Shown: positions 43,371 through 55,480, numbered from the stretch's first letter. The stretch is 64,000 nt of DNA from Bettongia penicillata ogilbyi (GCA_023548195.1 JAJHZJ010000023.1:1023636-1087635), one strand, 5' to 3'. Numbers and translations: made by a program. The notes: a model not told the origin generated them from the sequence alone.

Positions 43371-44224
43371 CCAATTAATCAACAAGTATTTCTTAAGTGC
43401 CTATAATGTACCAGACACTGCTAGGTGCTGCGTATGAGAGTACAAAGAAAGAAACCATCCCTATTTACAACACGCTTACATTCAACAAGTATATATAAAA
43501 ATATATGCAGCAGAAAAGTAAAGTTAACAAATACATGTATACACACATGTACAAAGCAGTTAAATACAAGGCAATTGGGCAGAGAGAGTACTAGTGGTTG
43601 AAGAGATCAGGAAAGGCTTCATGCAGAAGATAGTGTCTGACATGCATCTTAAAGAAAGAAAGGTTCTACAAGGCAGGGGAGAGAAGGGAGTGCATTCCAA
43701 GTATGGGGGTGGTCAGTGAAAAGGCATGGGGACAGGAGATGGCATATCAGGAGTGAGGAACAGAGGTGGGAGGTGGAGAAAGGCTGGGCAGGGAGGAGGG
43801 CAGTAACAACCATGCAATGGCTGGGAAGGTAGGTTGGGGCTAAGTTATAGAGGGCTTTTAAAAGCTAAAGAGAGGAATTTACACTTGAATCTAGAAGTAA
43901 TAGAAAGCCACTGGAGTTGGCTAAATGGGGCAGTGACAAGATTAAATTTGTGTTTAAGGGAAATTACTTTGAAAGCAGTATATAGAATGAACTAGAATGG
44001 TGAACAACATGGCAAGAAGGTGGATTAGGAAGGCTGTTGCAATGATCTAGGAGGGGTGATGAGGGCTTGAACCAAGGTGTAGGAAAAAACAGGGTCAGAT
44101 GTAAGAGATGTGATGAAGGTAGAAATAGCAAAATTTGTCAACTGATTGGATATGTAGAGTGAGGTAAAGTGAGGAGCTGCCAAGATTATGAGCCTGAGAC
44201 ATCAGAAGGACAGGAAAGCCTTTG
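43371..44224 (-). mobile_element. L2-clade LINE, antisense 3' portion
   Basis: Plus strand antisense: AAGTATTTCTTAAGTGCC, GACACTGCTAGGTGC, AGGAAAGGCTTCATGCAG, TTATAGAGGGCTTTTAAAAG, AAGCCACTGGAGTTGGC, GTGACAAGATTAAATTTG, GAAGGCTGTTGCAATG and CAACTGATTGGATATG. Confidence 0.82.
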
Positions 44225-44725
44225 CTAGAAATAGGTAAGTTTGGCGTCTACTTTGTTTCCAGGTCTTTTCTACTACTATCTGTACTTGGTGCCTTCACTT
44301 TCGCTCCTCTCACTTTCTTCTTAATCCTCTGCAATCTGGCTTCCAAATTTATCACACAACTAAAACTTCCCTCTGCAAAGTTAAAAGATATCTTAAACAC
44401 CAACTCTAATAGCCTCTTCCCAAACTTCATCCTCCTGGAATTCGGCAGCATCTGACCTGTTGACCATCCTCTCTTCCTGAATATTCTTTTTGCTTTGATT
44501 TTTCTCTTGTTACTCCTTCCTATCTTTCCCATTTCCTTTGCTGATTCAACATCCAAATTAATGCCCACCAATGTCAGATGTAGCCACTCCATCTTGTCTC
44601 CGTGGCTTTGTGCCGGGTGTTCCCCAAGCCTCTGCCTCTCATTTCTCCGCCTCCCCCTTTTGGGTGACCTCATAAGCTTTCACGGGTTCAATGACCTCTA
44701 TACAGATCTATTAATCTAGCTAGAA
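44225..44725 (+). mobile_element. L2-clade LINE RT core, sense
   Basis: CCTCTGCAATCTGGCTTCC, AAACTTCCCTCTGCAAAG, TGACCTGTTGACCATCC, CTCTTCCTGAATATTC, GGTGTTCCCCAAGCCTCTG (the RT 'VPQGS' block) and TGACCTCATAAGCTTTC. Frame broken. It adjoins the antisense L2 head-to-head. Confidence 0.82.
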
Positions 44726-45045
44726 TCTCTCTCCTGAGCTTCAGCTCTACCAGGATGAAGGCCTTTTGTGCTAGACAGGATGAATACTAGCACTTGCTCT
44801 GAAGGAGGTGGGAATACATGGTACTACTGCAGAGACCTGGAGCCAAAAAAGATAAAAGCAAAGTACACGATGGCTCCCCAGGGAAGTTCAATTTTTTAGT
44901 GAAGGAGTAGAGATGCTGACCTTCATATAGACAGCATGAATGGAAATGCTGATTGCCCTTTGGGGCTACCCACTAGACTATATATAATCAAGAAGGGCCA
45001 GAGAACGAACAAAAAGAAGTAGGGAGTCAGGAAGGAAAGAATGCT
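44726..45045. other. Intron 2 unassigned stretch
   Basis: About 320 bases, nothing recognised. Confidence 0.4.
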
Positions 45046-45218
45046 GGGTGTGATGTTAGTGAGATGGGTTCATAGCCTAACTCTGATACTTACTAGCCAT
45101 GCTACCCTAGGCAAATTCCTTCCCCTCTCTGGCCTTGTTTCCTCCTCTTTAAAACAAGGGAGTTAGACCTGAAGGCCTCTAAGATTTCTTCCCACTCTAA
45201 ATCCATGATAACCATGAT
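45046..45218 (+). mobile_element. THER-type SINE
   Basis: CTAACTCTGATACTTACTAG, CATGCTACCCTAGGC, AACAAGGGAGTTAGACC and GAAGGCCTCTAAGATTTC. Confidence 0.85.
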
Positions 45219-45453
45219 TTGCTGTCTCTCCTACAGGGGGCTCACACACAGTTCTGATTATTTGAGCATTTTAAACCTACTACCATTCACTGGAGTGAAA
45301 AATGTTACGGCCAGAGCCCTAAGCATTAACAATTAGTTTCAGAATCTCCTGAAGCTATTATCAGGGACACAGTTTACATCCATGCCTCACTTTTTTCAAG
45401 TACTGGTTATGCTTACTTCTAAGTGGTGGCTAAAGATTACTGTATATATTTTA

Positions 45454-45519
45454 TTTTCTTTTTAAAATTGAATTAATTTGTTTTCAGTTTTCAACAATCA
45501 CTTCCATGGGTCTTAAATT
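45454..45519 (-). mobile_element. 66-bp L1 3'-end insertion with 17-bp duplication
   Basis: Minus strand reads CCATGGAAGTGATTG, AAAACTGAAAAC, AAATTAATTC then A-rich, i.e. the last bases of an L1 3' [20 protein letters not shown] occurs at 45437-45453 and 45520-45536, so both boundaries are fixed. Confidence 0.88.
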
Positions 45520-45554
45520 TTACTGTATATATTTTAAAAAACACTTAGAAAGGT

Positions 45555-45670
45555 TCAAGGATTGACATTTATGTAGTGTTTTAAGATTTTCAAAGCCCTT
45601 TATGTACATCATTTTATTTGATGCATATACCAACCCTGGGAAATAGGCACTAGAGCTATCATCACCTGAC
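45555..45670 (-). mobile_element. MIR-type SINE fragment
   Basis: TTTATGTAGTGTTTTAAG, AAGCCCTTTATGTACATC, TTATTTGATGCATATACC and GGAAATAGGCACTAGAG. Confidence 0.7.
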
Positions 45671-45689
45671 TAAATCCACCCCAAATGTG

Positions 45690-45862
45690 CATCTGGATTG
45701 TTACACCATGCTCTAGTCCCAGTTTTCCACTAACTTACTGTGAGATTTTAGACAAGTTGCTTTAATTGTCTTAAATTCTGCTCCTTGGAGAAATGATCAG
45801 TGGGTTACATATGATCTCTCAGATTTCTTTTAATTCAATTCAATGATTCTGTGATTTCAAGG
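45690..45862 (+). mobile_element. THER-type SINE
   Basis: CATGCTCTAGTCCCAGTTTTCC, TGTGAGATTTTAGACAAG, TTGGAGAAATGATCAGTGG and CAATGATTCTGTGATTTC, decayed but in order. Confidence 0.6.
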
Positions 45863-46284
45863 TTAAAATGCATTAAGTCCAAACGACCAAGGAGATTTCT
45901 AAGTGAAATGCCACTTGCAGTGCTATTTGTTATTCTGTTTTATTCAGGAGCTAGTCAAATCTCATCTTTGAGGTACAAGCGATGATTTGTAAATACTGGA
46001 ATTACCAATGACAACAACATAGAAAGGCTAAGGGTCATCTCTTCAGCTGTTCTCTTTAACCAAATACAAATGACAGGGAAATGTCTGTCTCAAAGAGGTA
46101 CCTTCTCTTTTCTACACATACTGGAAGTCATTTTCCTGGACCCAAGTAAGTGGAGGACAAATCATAGTGGGCAAGGGCAAAATCAGAGTTCTTACTTCTT
46201 ACAAAGGAGAATATATGTGGCATATTCACACTCAGAATTCATTTTCATAGAAAGTGTTATTAGGCAATTGCTGGATATAGTTGT
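45863..46284. other. Intron 2 unassigned stretch
   Basis: About 420 bases. The ORF starting at 46070 runs on into a SINE and is not a gene. Confidence 0.4.
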
Positions 46285-46480
46285 GGTACAGTGGAAAAAA
46301 TACAGGATTTGGAGTGAGAAAACTGGGGTTCAAAGGTTGGGCTCTGCTATTGACTCCCCATGTGTCCTTGGACAAGTCTTTGGGTCTCAGCTTCCTCATC
46401 TGTAAAATAAAGGAGCTGGACTAGATGACCTTTAAGGTTTCTTCCAACTCTGAACCTACGATCTGTAATACTATTAGGAT
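46285..46480 (+). mobile_element. THER-type SINE
   Basis: GGTACAGTGGAAAAAATACAG, AACTGGGGTTCAAAGG, CTTGGACAAGTCTTTG, CTTCCTCATCTGTAAAAT, CTGGACTAGATGACC and TTCCAACTCTGAACC. Confidence 0.92.
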
Positions 46481-47784
46481 GATTATTCAGCCATATTATT
46501 AAATAGGTATTGTAGGCCGCTTGGAAAGTTAATCACCATATATAAAATTGTTTTGACAGTTTCTCCCTCTAAACCAGAACTCACAAACTTTGGGAACAAA
46601 ACTAGCTCAAGCTTGTATTTAGCCCTGTCAAGAGAACTGTATGGAATTCAATGACTTCTAAAGATGACAATTATTTTGTCCCAGTTGTGAAAAAAGCCCT
46701 GAGTAAAGTACGTCTTGCTCCTGCTTGTCATCAGCTCATGTTTATTGGGCACCTTGGAAGGCGTTATGTGCTATATTACAAACCCTGCCCCCACACACCC
46801 ACACACCCCTTATGAGGAGATGTCCTTGTCCTTTTGTGAAAAGAAGACCAGAATTCATTTCTGTCATGCTCCAAAGTGAAGTTCAAGTGAGCTATAGCTG
46901 CTGGCTGTTCTGTGGTTTCTGTTATACAAGCATTGTTGGTGTTTTGGCGAATAGGGACAAGTAGGTGGATCCTAGCACTCAATATCCACAATATATATCT
47001 AACTTACAATAATGCATTAATGACTTAATTCCACCGAGTGCATATACTAGTTTGCTTGTTTCTTCCACCCAAAATTTGTTCTCCCAACATTCAAAAAAAT
47101 ATCCTTTCTTGTTGCAAGCTCAGCTATAAAACACAAGACTGGGTCAACATGACTCTGGAAATAGCAAGTTTAAAAAAAAAGTTCCAATAATGAGGGGTTG
47201 GCCAAGTATGGAAGGAATGTCCAGGTCAAGAGAACAAAAGCCAAGAGTTGCTCTCTCAAAGGTTAAGCACATAGTAAAGAAAAGGCTTTTTTTCTTTTTT
47301 AGTTTTGATTCCATTTCATTTTAAAGATGCCTCCAACACAAATAGAAACTGGTTTTATAGTTTTGCTTCTACCATGTAAGGTAAACCCTCTTTTCTACAT
47401 TAAGACCATGGCCCATATTGCCCTATGGATTTACAAGGACAAATGAAAGTAATTTATAATAGCTACTCCTATCATCCATGTTCACTTCCTGTTATATGGT
47501 TCCAGAATTGGGATTGCCTTCTTCCTATGTGTTGACATTATTTTCATCTCCTTGTTCTTTTCTCCTTTCTAGCTGATTCAGTTTATATTTCCTCTAGCAT
47601 TCTTACCCCTTGGCCTGAATTGTGGGTGGGAAAAAAAATAATATGTATTATATATAACTCAAATCTTGGACTGATAATAGCAAAGAAAAGTTCTTTGATC
47701 ATGGGGGTCCCCAAAAGGCAGGCCAGCTCAGTAAAACAAGTCTGTCTCTAGCTCAGTTCTCTTCAATTGCTATGGTTATTCCCC
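46481..47784. other. Intron 2 unassigned stretch
   Basis: About 1.3 kb, nothing recognised beyond short A/T runs. Confidence 0.45.
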
Positions 47785-48110
47785 TTCCTCCAATTCAACA
47801 ACTATTTCCTGAGTGCCTCTACGTGCTAAGCATTTTGTTAGGTGGTATTGAGTGCTTAAAGATCTGTATCCTGCTCTCAAGGAGTTTACAACCTAGTAGG
47901 TGATTTAAGACATGGGCTTGCATAACCATAATACAAACTAGTATAGAGGCAAATATAGCAGAGAGGTACAAAGGACAGAGGAGGAAAACCATTTTTGGTG
48001 AGGGGAAAAATTCAGGTAAGGCTTCCTGGAAGAGGCAGCACTCGAGTCAGGCCTTGAAGAATGGATAGGATTTTAATTGGTGGGGAAGGGGAAGAGAAAT
48101 TACATTAGCA
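47785..48110 (-). mobile_element. L2-clade LINE 3' portion, antisense
   Basis: CTATTTCCTGAGTGCCTC, CGTGCTAAGCATTTTG, CTCAAGGAGTTTACAACC, AGGCTTCCTGGAAGAGGC and GTCAGGCCTTGAAGAATGG. Confidence 0.78.
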
Positions 48111-48224
48111 TATATACAGAGGTAGGGAGTACAGGACAGACATGTTTGGTTGACAGTTCCACCTGGTTGGGGAACAGCAGGAAATAAGGGCTGCTCACCT
48201 TTGTAGTTTACAGTTACAAAGTAC

Positions 48225-48375
48225 TTTATATTTAACAGGAGGTAGTAAGTGGAAATGCACTGAATTTTGAGGCAGAGGACCTATGTCTTTATCCTTGGCT
48301 TGTGTGGTCTCAGGCAATTTATGTGACCTCTCTAAGCCCAAGGGGGTAAACTCTAAACCTATGATTCAAGGATCC
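48225..48375 (+). mobile_element. THER-type SINE, decayed
   Basis: ATTTTGAGGCAGAGGACC, GTGTGGTCTCAGGCAATT, TGACCTCTCTAAGCCC and AACCTATGATTCAAGGATCC. Confidence 0.6.
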
Positions 48376-48379
48376 TAAG

Positions 48380-48535
48380 AACCATATAAGAAGAAGCTGT
48401 GATCTTGTTTGAGCTTCAACCCTGTGAGATAGGTAAGTATATTACCAACCATATATGCCAGATAAGGAAAATAAGTTTCCTTAACTCACCCAATCCCACT
48501 CTGTGGTGCTGCTGGGAATCAGGGACCTAAAGACA
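48380..48535 (-). mobile_element. MIR-type SINE fragment
   Basis: CAACCCTGTGAGATAGGTAAG, CAGATAAGGAAAATAAG and CTTAACTCACCCAATCCC. Confidence 0.6.
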
Positions 48536-48663
48536 CAGGGATGTCAGTTTTTGTGGCACAGATTCTCTAAAACTTTCATCATTATTTGGGTAATAAGAAT
48601 GGCTTAAATTTGCATATAGTAGTTCACATCTTATGTTTTCCTTGCCATAAACTTGGGGTATCA

Positions 48664-48897
48664 GCTGTTGTTGTTCAGTGGCTTCAGTTGTGTCTGACTC
48701 TTCCTGATCCCATGTGGGGTTTTCTTGGCAGAGATACCAGACAGGTTTGCCATTTCCTTTTTCAGCTCATTTTACAGATGAGGAAACCAAGGCAAACAGG
48801 GTGAAGTGAGTTGCCCAGGGTCACACAGTCAGTCAATGTCGGAGGTCATATTTGAACTCAAGTCTTCCTGGCTGCAGCACCACCTAGCTGTTGTGGT
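48664..48897 (-). mobile_element. Marsupial tRNA-like CORE-SINE
   Basis: TGTTGTTGTTCAGTGGC, TTGTGTCTGACTCTTCC, CATGTGGGGTTTTCTTGGC, CATTTTACAGATGAGGAAAC, CAGGGTCACACAGTC, AGTCTTCCTGGCTGC and CACCACCTAGCTG. Confidence 0.92.
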
Positions 48898-49132
48898 GTG
48901 AGTAGTACAAGTTTTATAGCCACAGTGACACTGACAACAAAACCAAGAACTGAGGTATGAAGCCAATCCTTCTACCTTTAGGTCCAGTGTTGTTCCCATT
49001 ACACTACACTGGAAAATTCCTTCCACTTGCATGATCCTTCACTTCCTACTGGATCATATATACTATCACAAAGGGCTGTTAGGAGGATAGAATGAGATAG
49101 GTATGAAAGCACTTTTTCAAACCATTGAAGTT

Positions 49133-49225
49133 TTTTTTTTTTTTTTTAGCTTTTATTTAGCATTTTATTATTCCCAGTTGCATGTAAAAACAATCCATTA
49201 AAGTGTTATATGAAGTTATTATTAT
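49133..49225 (-). mobile_element. L1 3' terminal fragment, antisense
   Basis: T run at 49131-49147, then TTTTATTTAGCATTTTATT and CCAGTTGCATGTAAAAAC, matching the L1 terminus at 26745-26810. Confidence 0.7.
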
Positions 49226-49699
49226 TAACAATCATCCCCACTATCATCTTTACCCTGACCAACTCACAGGGGAATCTGGAGATCTAAACATGGGAATGTA
49301 CTTTGTAAATCAAGTGTTCCCTATTATTAATCATAGCAAAGTACCAAATTTTTCACTCTCGTCTTTTGGTTTCTAGCTGATGGCTCCCAAAGAACTCCCT
49401 AAAACAGCTAATTTTGGATTGTATAACTGAAGATGAAAGAAATAAAACCACACTAAAAGGAATAAGTTCTATTGGCTTGTAGTAAGTATATTTTGAGTTA
49501 AAACTTAAGCCAAAGGTCTGAGCTTCTCAGAGGCCCCTCAAAGTGCTCAGATCCCTCAGAAAGCAGCTGATCATCCTCTTTACCTTACTGGATCAAAGCC
49601 AGGAAATTGAAGAGGCCACCATCTGCACAAACCCAAGGCAAGTGCTGACCTACCAGCTTCAGTGGGACTGCTCTATATTAAGTGACTTGATGATGTTGG

Positions 49700-49870
49700 C
49701 TTTTCTTTTTTCATTAAATTTTATTTTATTTTTTAAAAAGAGAAGTCTGCTTTCCCTCTCTCCCACCTCCTTTTTCCCCACTGAGAAAGCAAGAAAAACA
49801 AAACCCCTGTTACAAACACGCAGAGTTGGGCAAAACAAATTCCCACAGACTCGATGATGCTGTAAAGATT
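49700..49870 (-). mobile_element. L1 3' end, antisense
   Basis: TTTTTCATTAAATTTTATTTT, CTCTCCCACCTCCTTTTTC, CCACTGAGAAAGCAAG, AACAAAACCCCTGTTAC and GGGCAAAACAAATTCCC. Confidence 0.82.
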
Positions 49871-51544
49871 AACTAATAAGCTATGCCACTGTGCAACCTG
49901 AAAATGCCAACACATCCAGGATTTCAATGCTGTGGAGAATCCTATCCATAGATCACCATCACCTTTCTATGCTTTAGTAGATGGTACCTTAGTGATTATG
50001 GCCAAAACAGTCCTTAGGCTGGTCAGGAGTCTCTTTGTATCTAGCTAGGCTGGTTCCTGGGCAACAGAGACATGAGAACATCAAGAGGAGTATTAGAAGT
50101 TCTCCATTGAGAAGACCTGCTAGAACTTAAATCCTGTTGGCAGAGAATGCCCAGTGTTACTATGAACAATACCATGCCTAAGTATACAGCAATGGGAGAG
50201 TCTCCAACTTGAAATACTACAGAAATTTTAAAAATCCAATAATCGTTCTTTTTTTTTCATCTGCTTCTCTTTATTTTACCTTACTGATTTAGTTAGCCAA
50301 ATCATTTTTTAACCTGGTAAATGTAATTTAATTCCAGTTTTTAACTTTCAACAGCAGAGCTAAAAGTAGCTAAAAAAAAAATGTAGCTAAAAGGCAGTAC
50401 TAGTTTGTGTTCATAAACTCAAGTATTTAGCCAAATTCTTAAAGCTGGAATACTACCTCAATATCTTTCCTCAGGTTGGCACTGAAAGTATTCTAAAGAG
50501 TTAGATTTTTCAGACATACCTCTTGAAGTCAGGGCTATATTGTTGAGATTTCTAGTGGGAGTCAGACCACCTTCAGCTGGTACTTGGCTAATGTTAACAC
50601 AATCATGTCACAAGAGCCACGTTACATTGAAACCACTTTCTATTTTTAATTTCTTGAGAGCACACTGTCTTCTTAAGGCTCCTAGACATGTTTGCTGGAC
50701 CAGAAAGGTATAAGCATCAGAGAACACTCTAGTCAATGAATTAAATTTTGGCTACAAGATCGACTAGTACATCTGTAGTGTCAAATGGACAATCAAGGAA
50801 TAAGTAATCTAACTATTTCAAATGTTGTCTCTATACATCTTTTAATGACCAGATCAAACCGAATTTTGTTTTCTTAACCCTTGGCCACAACATTACATGG
50901 AGCCAAAGAAGAATGACAACGAGGAGCAAGTGCCTCACTTTTTCTTAAAGAAAAATATGCTATGCTTAGAGAAATATATGCAGAATGTATGTGTACCACT
51001 GCCATTAAATCTCTGGCCACATGATGGAGCTCTAAGTCCTACACAGATTATGAGGGGTTTTTAACCTAGGTGGGGGTGGAGGTTGGGGAGTCTTTTAATT
51101 TTTTTCCTTTAATATTTTGATAACTGTATTTCAATATAATTGGTTCTCTCTGTAATCTTATGTCTTATGCACTTAAAAATATGGTTCCGAAAAGGGGTAC
51201 ATAAACTTTACCAGGCTACCACAGGGGGCCATGATAACGCTAGTAACATTAAGAACCCCAGAATAATAAAGACAATAAAAAAAACCTATCTTTTGTAACA
51301 CCCATAAGACAATAACACCAAACATTTGGCAATGTTCGTCCTCTCAGCGAAAGAAAATTTAAAAATCAATGGACCAAATGTGAATCTACGACACCGTGAC
51401 ACTGTTTTGTTTTGAGCAAATCTTGATACTCCAATATTGTGAGGTTTCTGAATGGTGCAGGACCAATGAAAAGGCAACTGTCTTTCTAGCAATCTCAAGT
51501 GCAAAATACCCTATCAGGAGAGTCTCTGGAAGATTTTATTGGTT
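49871..51544. other. Intron 2, 1.7 kb unassigned
   Basis: No gene, RNA or named repeat recognised. Confidence 0.45.
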
Positions 51545-51805
51545 CTTAGAAAATACTTAAATTCCTTCAAGATTCAACCTGAAGGAGACTGATTCCTGTC
51601 ATTTCCCTTTCCTTCATTAATCCCTTTTAACTAACTGTCTTTCCCACCTCAAATCATATTGTTACTGACTTACCTGTGTAAATGTTGTCTCTCCATTGTA
51701 AAATGTAAGCTCCTGGAAGGATGTAGAGTTTTTAATTTTATTTTTTTGTATCCTCAGGCCTAGCACACAGGTGCTATTATTAATAAATGCTTGATGAATG
51801 AAGCA
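51545..51805 (+). mobile_element. L2 LINE 3' end
   Basis: ATTCCTTCAAGATTCAACC, CCATTGTAAAATGTAAGCTC, CTGGAAGGATGTAGAG, TTTTTTGTATCCTCAGGCC and AATAAATGCTTGATGAATG. Confidence 0.82.
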
Positions 51806-52869
51806 ATAATATGACTCAGGTTTTATTCCAATGGATTTTATAATCTAACTGTTTTAAGATCTTAAATGATATTTGATATTTATAACAGTTACTTTGTTGG
51901 AGAAGAAGAGCTTAACTATGATCCACTGCCTCTATAAAGGACACCATATTTTCAACTCAGTTTGATCAGCCTTAGGTCCCATCCTTTCCTCCTCCCCTAA
52001 TTCATCAAGAGTAAGGTCTGTTAACCCTTAACGGGTCCTAAAAAAATGAGTCAGGATATTCTTTGCCAGCTGAGATAATTTTTCCATGTAAATAAAAAAG
52101 AATGACTTGGGAACCTGACGAAACACCAAGAGCCACATTATTACCAAATCCTGAGCCCCCACTCTTCTTTCCTAATCCTTGACTTGCAGCTATTTCATAC
52201 CTATGCTCTTAGGGTATTACAACAGAGGAATTCTCTGATGCAGTATCTTAAAGAAATAAAAACTTCTATTCTGAAAAAGGACTCCACTAAAATTCAAGGA
52301 AATAAAAATGTAGTTTTCAGAATGCTTAGTTGTGGAACGCAAGATTAAAAAACAAGCAAACAAAACAAACCCAAAATCCAGAACTTGAAAAAAGAACAAA
52401 CTTCAATATATAAAAGAATATAGTGCAGCTCGTGTCCAAGCCACACCAACCTTTACAGTGCTGCTACTGCTGCTAAAGCATAAGCTAGATGGATAGATGC
52501 TTGCCCTGGAGGTTGCTCCAGAAGGTTTTCACTGTTCTGAGGTGGCCAGGCTGGCCATGAATAGCTGAATTCATGTACTCCTAAGCTGTGTGAAGACAAA
52601 ATTCCACCCAAAGTGACACTGCCACACCTCCAGGACACAGGAGCTTTCTTGTTCAGATGCCATCTCCCTGTATGTACGTGTATTTGCACTCTTAAGTTTT
52701 AAGCTGGCTCTCATAGAGCCAATGGGAATAGCTCAGCTTTGGCAATTAGGTATTAACACAACTAGTCAAGCGATAGAAACCGGACAATGGGTTTATTGAT
52801 ATACAGAATGCCCCATCAGGCAATTCCTTCTACCAATATGGGTCTGCACCTTCTCTGCAATCTATAATC
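51806..52869. other. Intron 2 unassigned stretch
   Basis: About 1.06 kb, nothing recognised. Confidence 0.45.
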
Positions 52870-52992
52870 TTATAGTTGCCTAGGGGACTTGCTCAAGGTC
52901 ATACAGCCAGGATGGGCCAGAGGTAGGACTCAAAAATGGGTCAGGGCTTCTTGGATTATAGCCCAGGTCTCTAGACACTACACAAGGCCACA
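52870..52992 (-). mobile_element. MIR-type SINE fragment
   Basis: GACTTGCTCAAGGTCATACAG, CCAGAGGTAGGACTC and CAGGTCTCTAGACACTAC. Confidence 0.65.
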
Positions 52993-53189
52993 ATTCTCCG
53001 TAGACAGGGTGTTTCAAAATGTCCAATATCATCGTCAAAACATTTGCTGTAAATATTTTGGTGTATATGGGGCCTCTCTTTTTTGACGTACACAGGGCAT
53101 TTTATTTTAGTCCCTTTCTTAGCAAAGTGAGATGCTTGTCCTCTAAGAGATGGCTAAAGAAATTGAAGAATGTGAATGTAGTGGACTAT

Positions 53190-53565
53190 TTATTTACTAC
53201 GCTGTAGAAAACAATGAATACGAGAAATACAGAGGAGCATGACTTACATGAACTGATGCTGAGAGTGAAGGAAGCAGGAAGGAGCAGGAAAAACAATACA
53301 CACAACTATAAGAATGTAAATGGAAAAAACCAGGAAAAGGTCAAAAGTGAATGCTGTGACAATGCAATGATCAAGCTTGGCCCCTCCCTCCTCCCTTCTC
53401 TGCAAAGCTGGGATGGGGGATGGGAGTTTCCAAGAGGGTGGAACACCGCATATAACATAAGACTCAGTTAATCGGTTGGTTAATTTTGCTGAACTATTTT
53501 TTCCTTTTTCTTGTTATAAGAAATGGCTGAGGCAGGACAGGCTGGCAAAGACAGGTGATAGAAAA
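53190..53565 (+). mobile_element. L1 3' end, same subfamily as 29765-30108
   Basis: ATGAACTGATGCTGAGAGTG, ATGTAAATGGAAAAAACC, GATCAAGCTTGGCCCC, CTCTGCAAAGCTGGGATG and GGTTAATTTTGCTGAAC, with counterparts in the same order at 29765-30108. Confidence 0.72.
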
Positions 53566-53739
53566 ACAAAAGACAGTAGAAAACTGAGAAACAAGTTGGT
53601 GTACCCTCTTGGGTTTCTGTTGCAGGACCTGAACTTAGTTTCCTTGACTCTAAGGCCAGCCCTATATACTCTGCAATACTGCATCTCATTTGAAATAAGA
53701 ATTATTATTTTAATTCACTGGGATCAAGTTAGGTTTCTG

Positions 53740-53965
53740 TCACATACACCCTGAGTAACCCTGGGCAAATCACTTAACTTCCCAGTGCCCCAGGCAGCTA
53801 AAATTATGAGCTGCCACATTTTACAGATGGGGAAACTGAGGCTCAGAGGTTAAGCTGAACATAAACTTGACCATGTTTATACAACTACTAAATGTCAGAG
53901 GAGGGATTTGAACCCAAGTTTCCTGACTCCAAGTCCAATAACTATTCCACCATGATGGCTCTCAT
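53740..53965. mobile_element. Two abutting SINE pieces (plus, then minus)
   Basis: CCCTGGGCAAATCACTTAAC (plus SINE box) ends near 53790. It is followed by an antisense MIR/CORE piece: CATTTTACAGATGGGGAAAC, GGAGGGATTTGAACCC and CTGACTCCAAGTCC. Confidence 0.7.
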
Positions 53966-54054
53966 TATTGAAATAGTTATATTGATCTAAATATAGACTG
54001 TACCCTCCCACTCCCAAATCTGGCTTATCTAAAACCTGAATGGGGCTTATAGTC

Positions 54055-54200
54055 AATATGATGTGTATTCATATATCTGCATAATTTGTATTCATATATA
54101 TACACAGATACACATAAGTATATGTATGTACATACAAACATATAAAGATATATTAATATATCTGTATATTATATGAAATGTATAAAAATACACATTTTTT
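54055..54200. repeat. AT-rich (TATA/TACA) low-complexity tract
   Basis: Alternating TATATA, CATATA and TACATA for about 140 bases. Confidence 0.8.
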
Positions 54201-55092
54201 TCTTTCAAAGACATCTTATTTTAGGGGTTATGGCCAACATTCAGACTCACATATTTACACCGTGTGATGTAAATATACTTGCTATATATTTCCAAATATT
54301 AGCTTCTTCAAGTCAATGGTAATAAACCCTGCACTAGAGTGCATTTCACAGTCTTGTTGCAATGGCTTCTTATGTCAAGCCTCCCCAGTCTAAACTGCAG
54401 GTGTGAGCAGCAGCTGTACCTCCTCCAAAGATGAACTGCCCACCACGGCTTGTTCCCAAGTCTGCCCCAAACCTTGGGCTTGGCCCACAGGGACAATCAG
54501 AGTGTTACTTACCTAGGAAAAAGGTCATTTTTCTTGTTCTTGCTGCAGAAAGTCAGGCTCTTGAGTCTTTTGGACAAGTACAAGAGCAGTAGCTTTGATA
54601 CCCTAACAAGAAAGATCTGTTCTCACCTGTTCTTGATGAAGTAACACTCATCACATTTAAACCTGGACTACAGTTATCTCATTCCTTGACCAGAAAATCT
54701 TAACTGCATTGTGATCTGAAAGAAACTCAATTTCGTTCATAGGATTCTGAGAACTACCAAATAATACATTAAATAAGCTTGAAAGCATTTCTCCTTTCCC
54801 TCTTCATTTATTTTCCTTCTTAATGACATTCTCTCTATCTACTTCAGAAAAATTATTGTGCTTGGTAGCCACTTGTGGCCTTTGGAATAATTTGTTGACT
54901 TGTAGTCCATGGAGTGGGTGAGTTCTATAGGTTCCTCATAGTAATGTTTTATCAATGGTACTATTCACTCGTTGCTCCTCTCCAATTTTTGGTCTTCAGA
55001 AGCAGCTGGCATTTTGGTTCTTCTCCCTCTCCCAGTTACTTCTGTCTTTGCCATATTCTGTCATGACTACGTATTTCATTGGAAAATCATAA
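54201..55092. other. Intron 2 unassigned stretch
   Basis: About 890 bases, nothing recognised. Confidence 0.45.
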
Positions 55093-55265
55093 AATCATCA
55101 TAGAATATTGGAGTTGGAGCTTCTAGATAAAGTTTCCCATTTTTCAATGTGGGAAATTAAGATCTAGGCAGAGGAAGTGACTTAACTAAGGTCATATCAA
55201 AAGTTAGTGGCCAAGCTGGGCCTGGAACTCAAAACTCCTGATAACAAGTTCATCTCAACATAACA
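55093..55265 (-). mobile_element. MIR/THER-type SINE
   Basis: ATAGAATATTGGAGTTGGAG, TGTGGGAAATTAAGATC, AGTGACTTAACTAAGGTC and CCTGGAACTCAAAACTCC. Confidence 0.7.
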
Positions 55266-55294
55266 CATGTACATTTTATAGGAGAGAGAAGGTT

Positions 55295-55480
55295 AGACCA
55301 AGGGTCACTTGCTCTGGGCTCAAATTCCTAATGGCCTGTTGATCTCAGCCAAATCTCAATAACTCTTAGCCACAGTTTTTTCATCTATAAAATGGACATA
55401 TTATGTCCCCTATCAAACCAATAGGGTTGTTGTAAGAAAAGTGCTTTTTAAACTTCAAATAACTAGAAATAAGCTATTCA
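55295..55480 (+). mobile_element. MIR SINE
   Basis: GCTCTGGGCTCAAATTCC, TTTTTTCATCTATAAAATGG, CAATAGGGTTGTTGTAAG and AAAAGTGCTTTTTAAAC. Confidence 0.75.

Noticed and set aside
44248..44673. 141-codon basic minus-strand ORF
   Set aside because: Antisense of the L2 RT fragment at 44225-44725; the basic composition comes from the antisense of Leu/Ser/Pro codons.
46070..46405. 111-codon plus-strand ORF
   Set aside because: Runs into a THER-type SINE; no domain or splice context.
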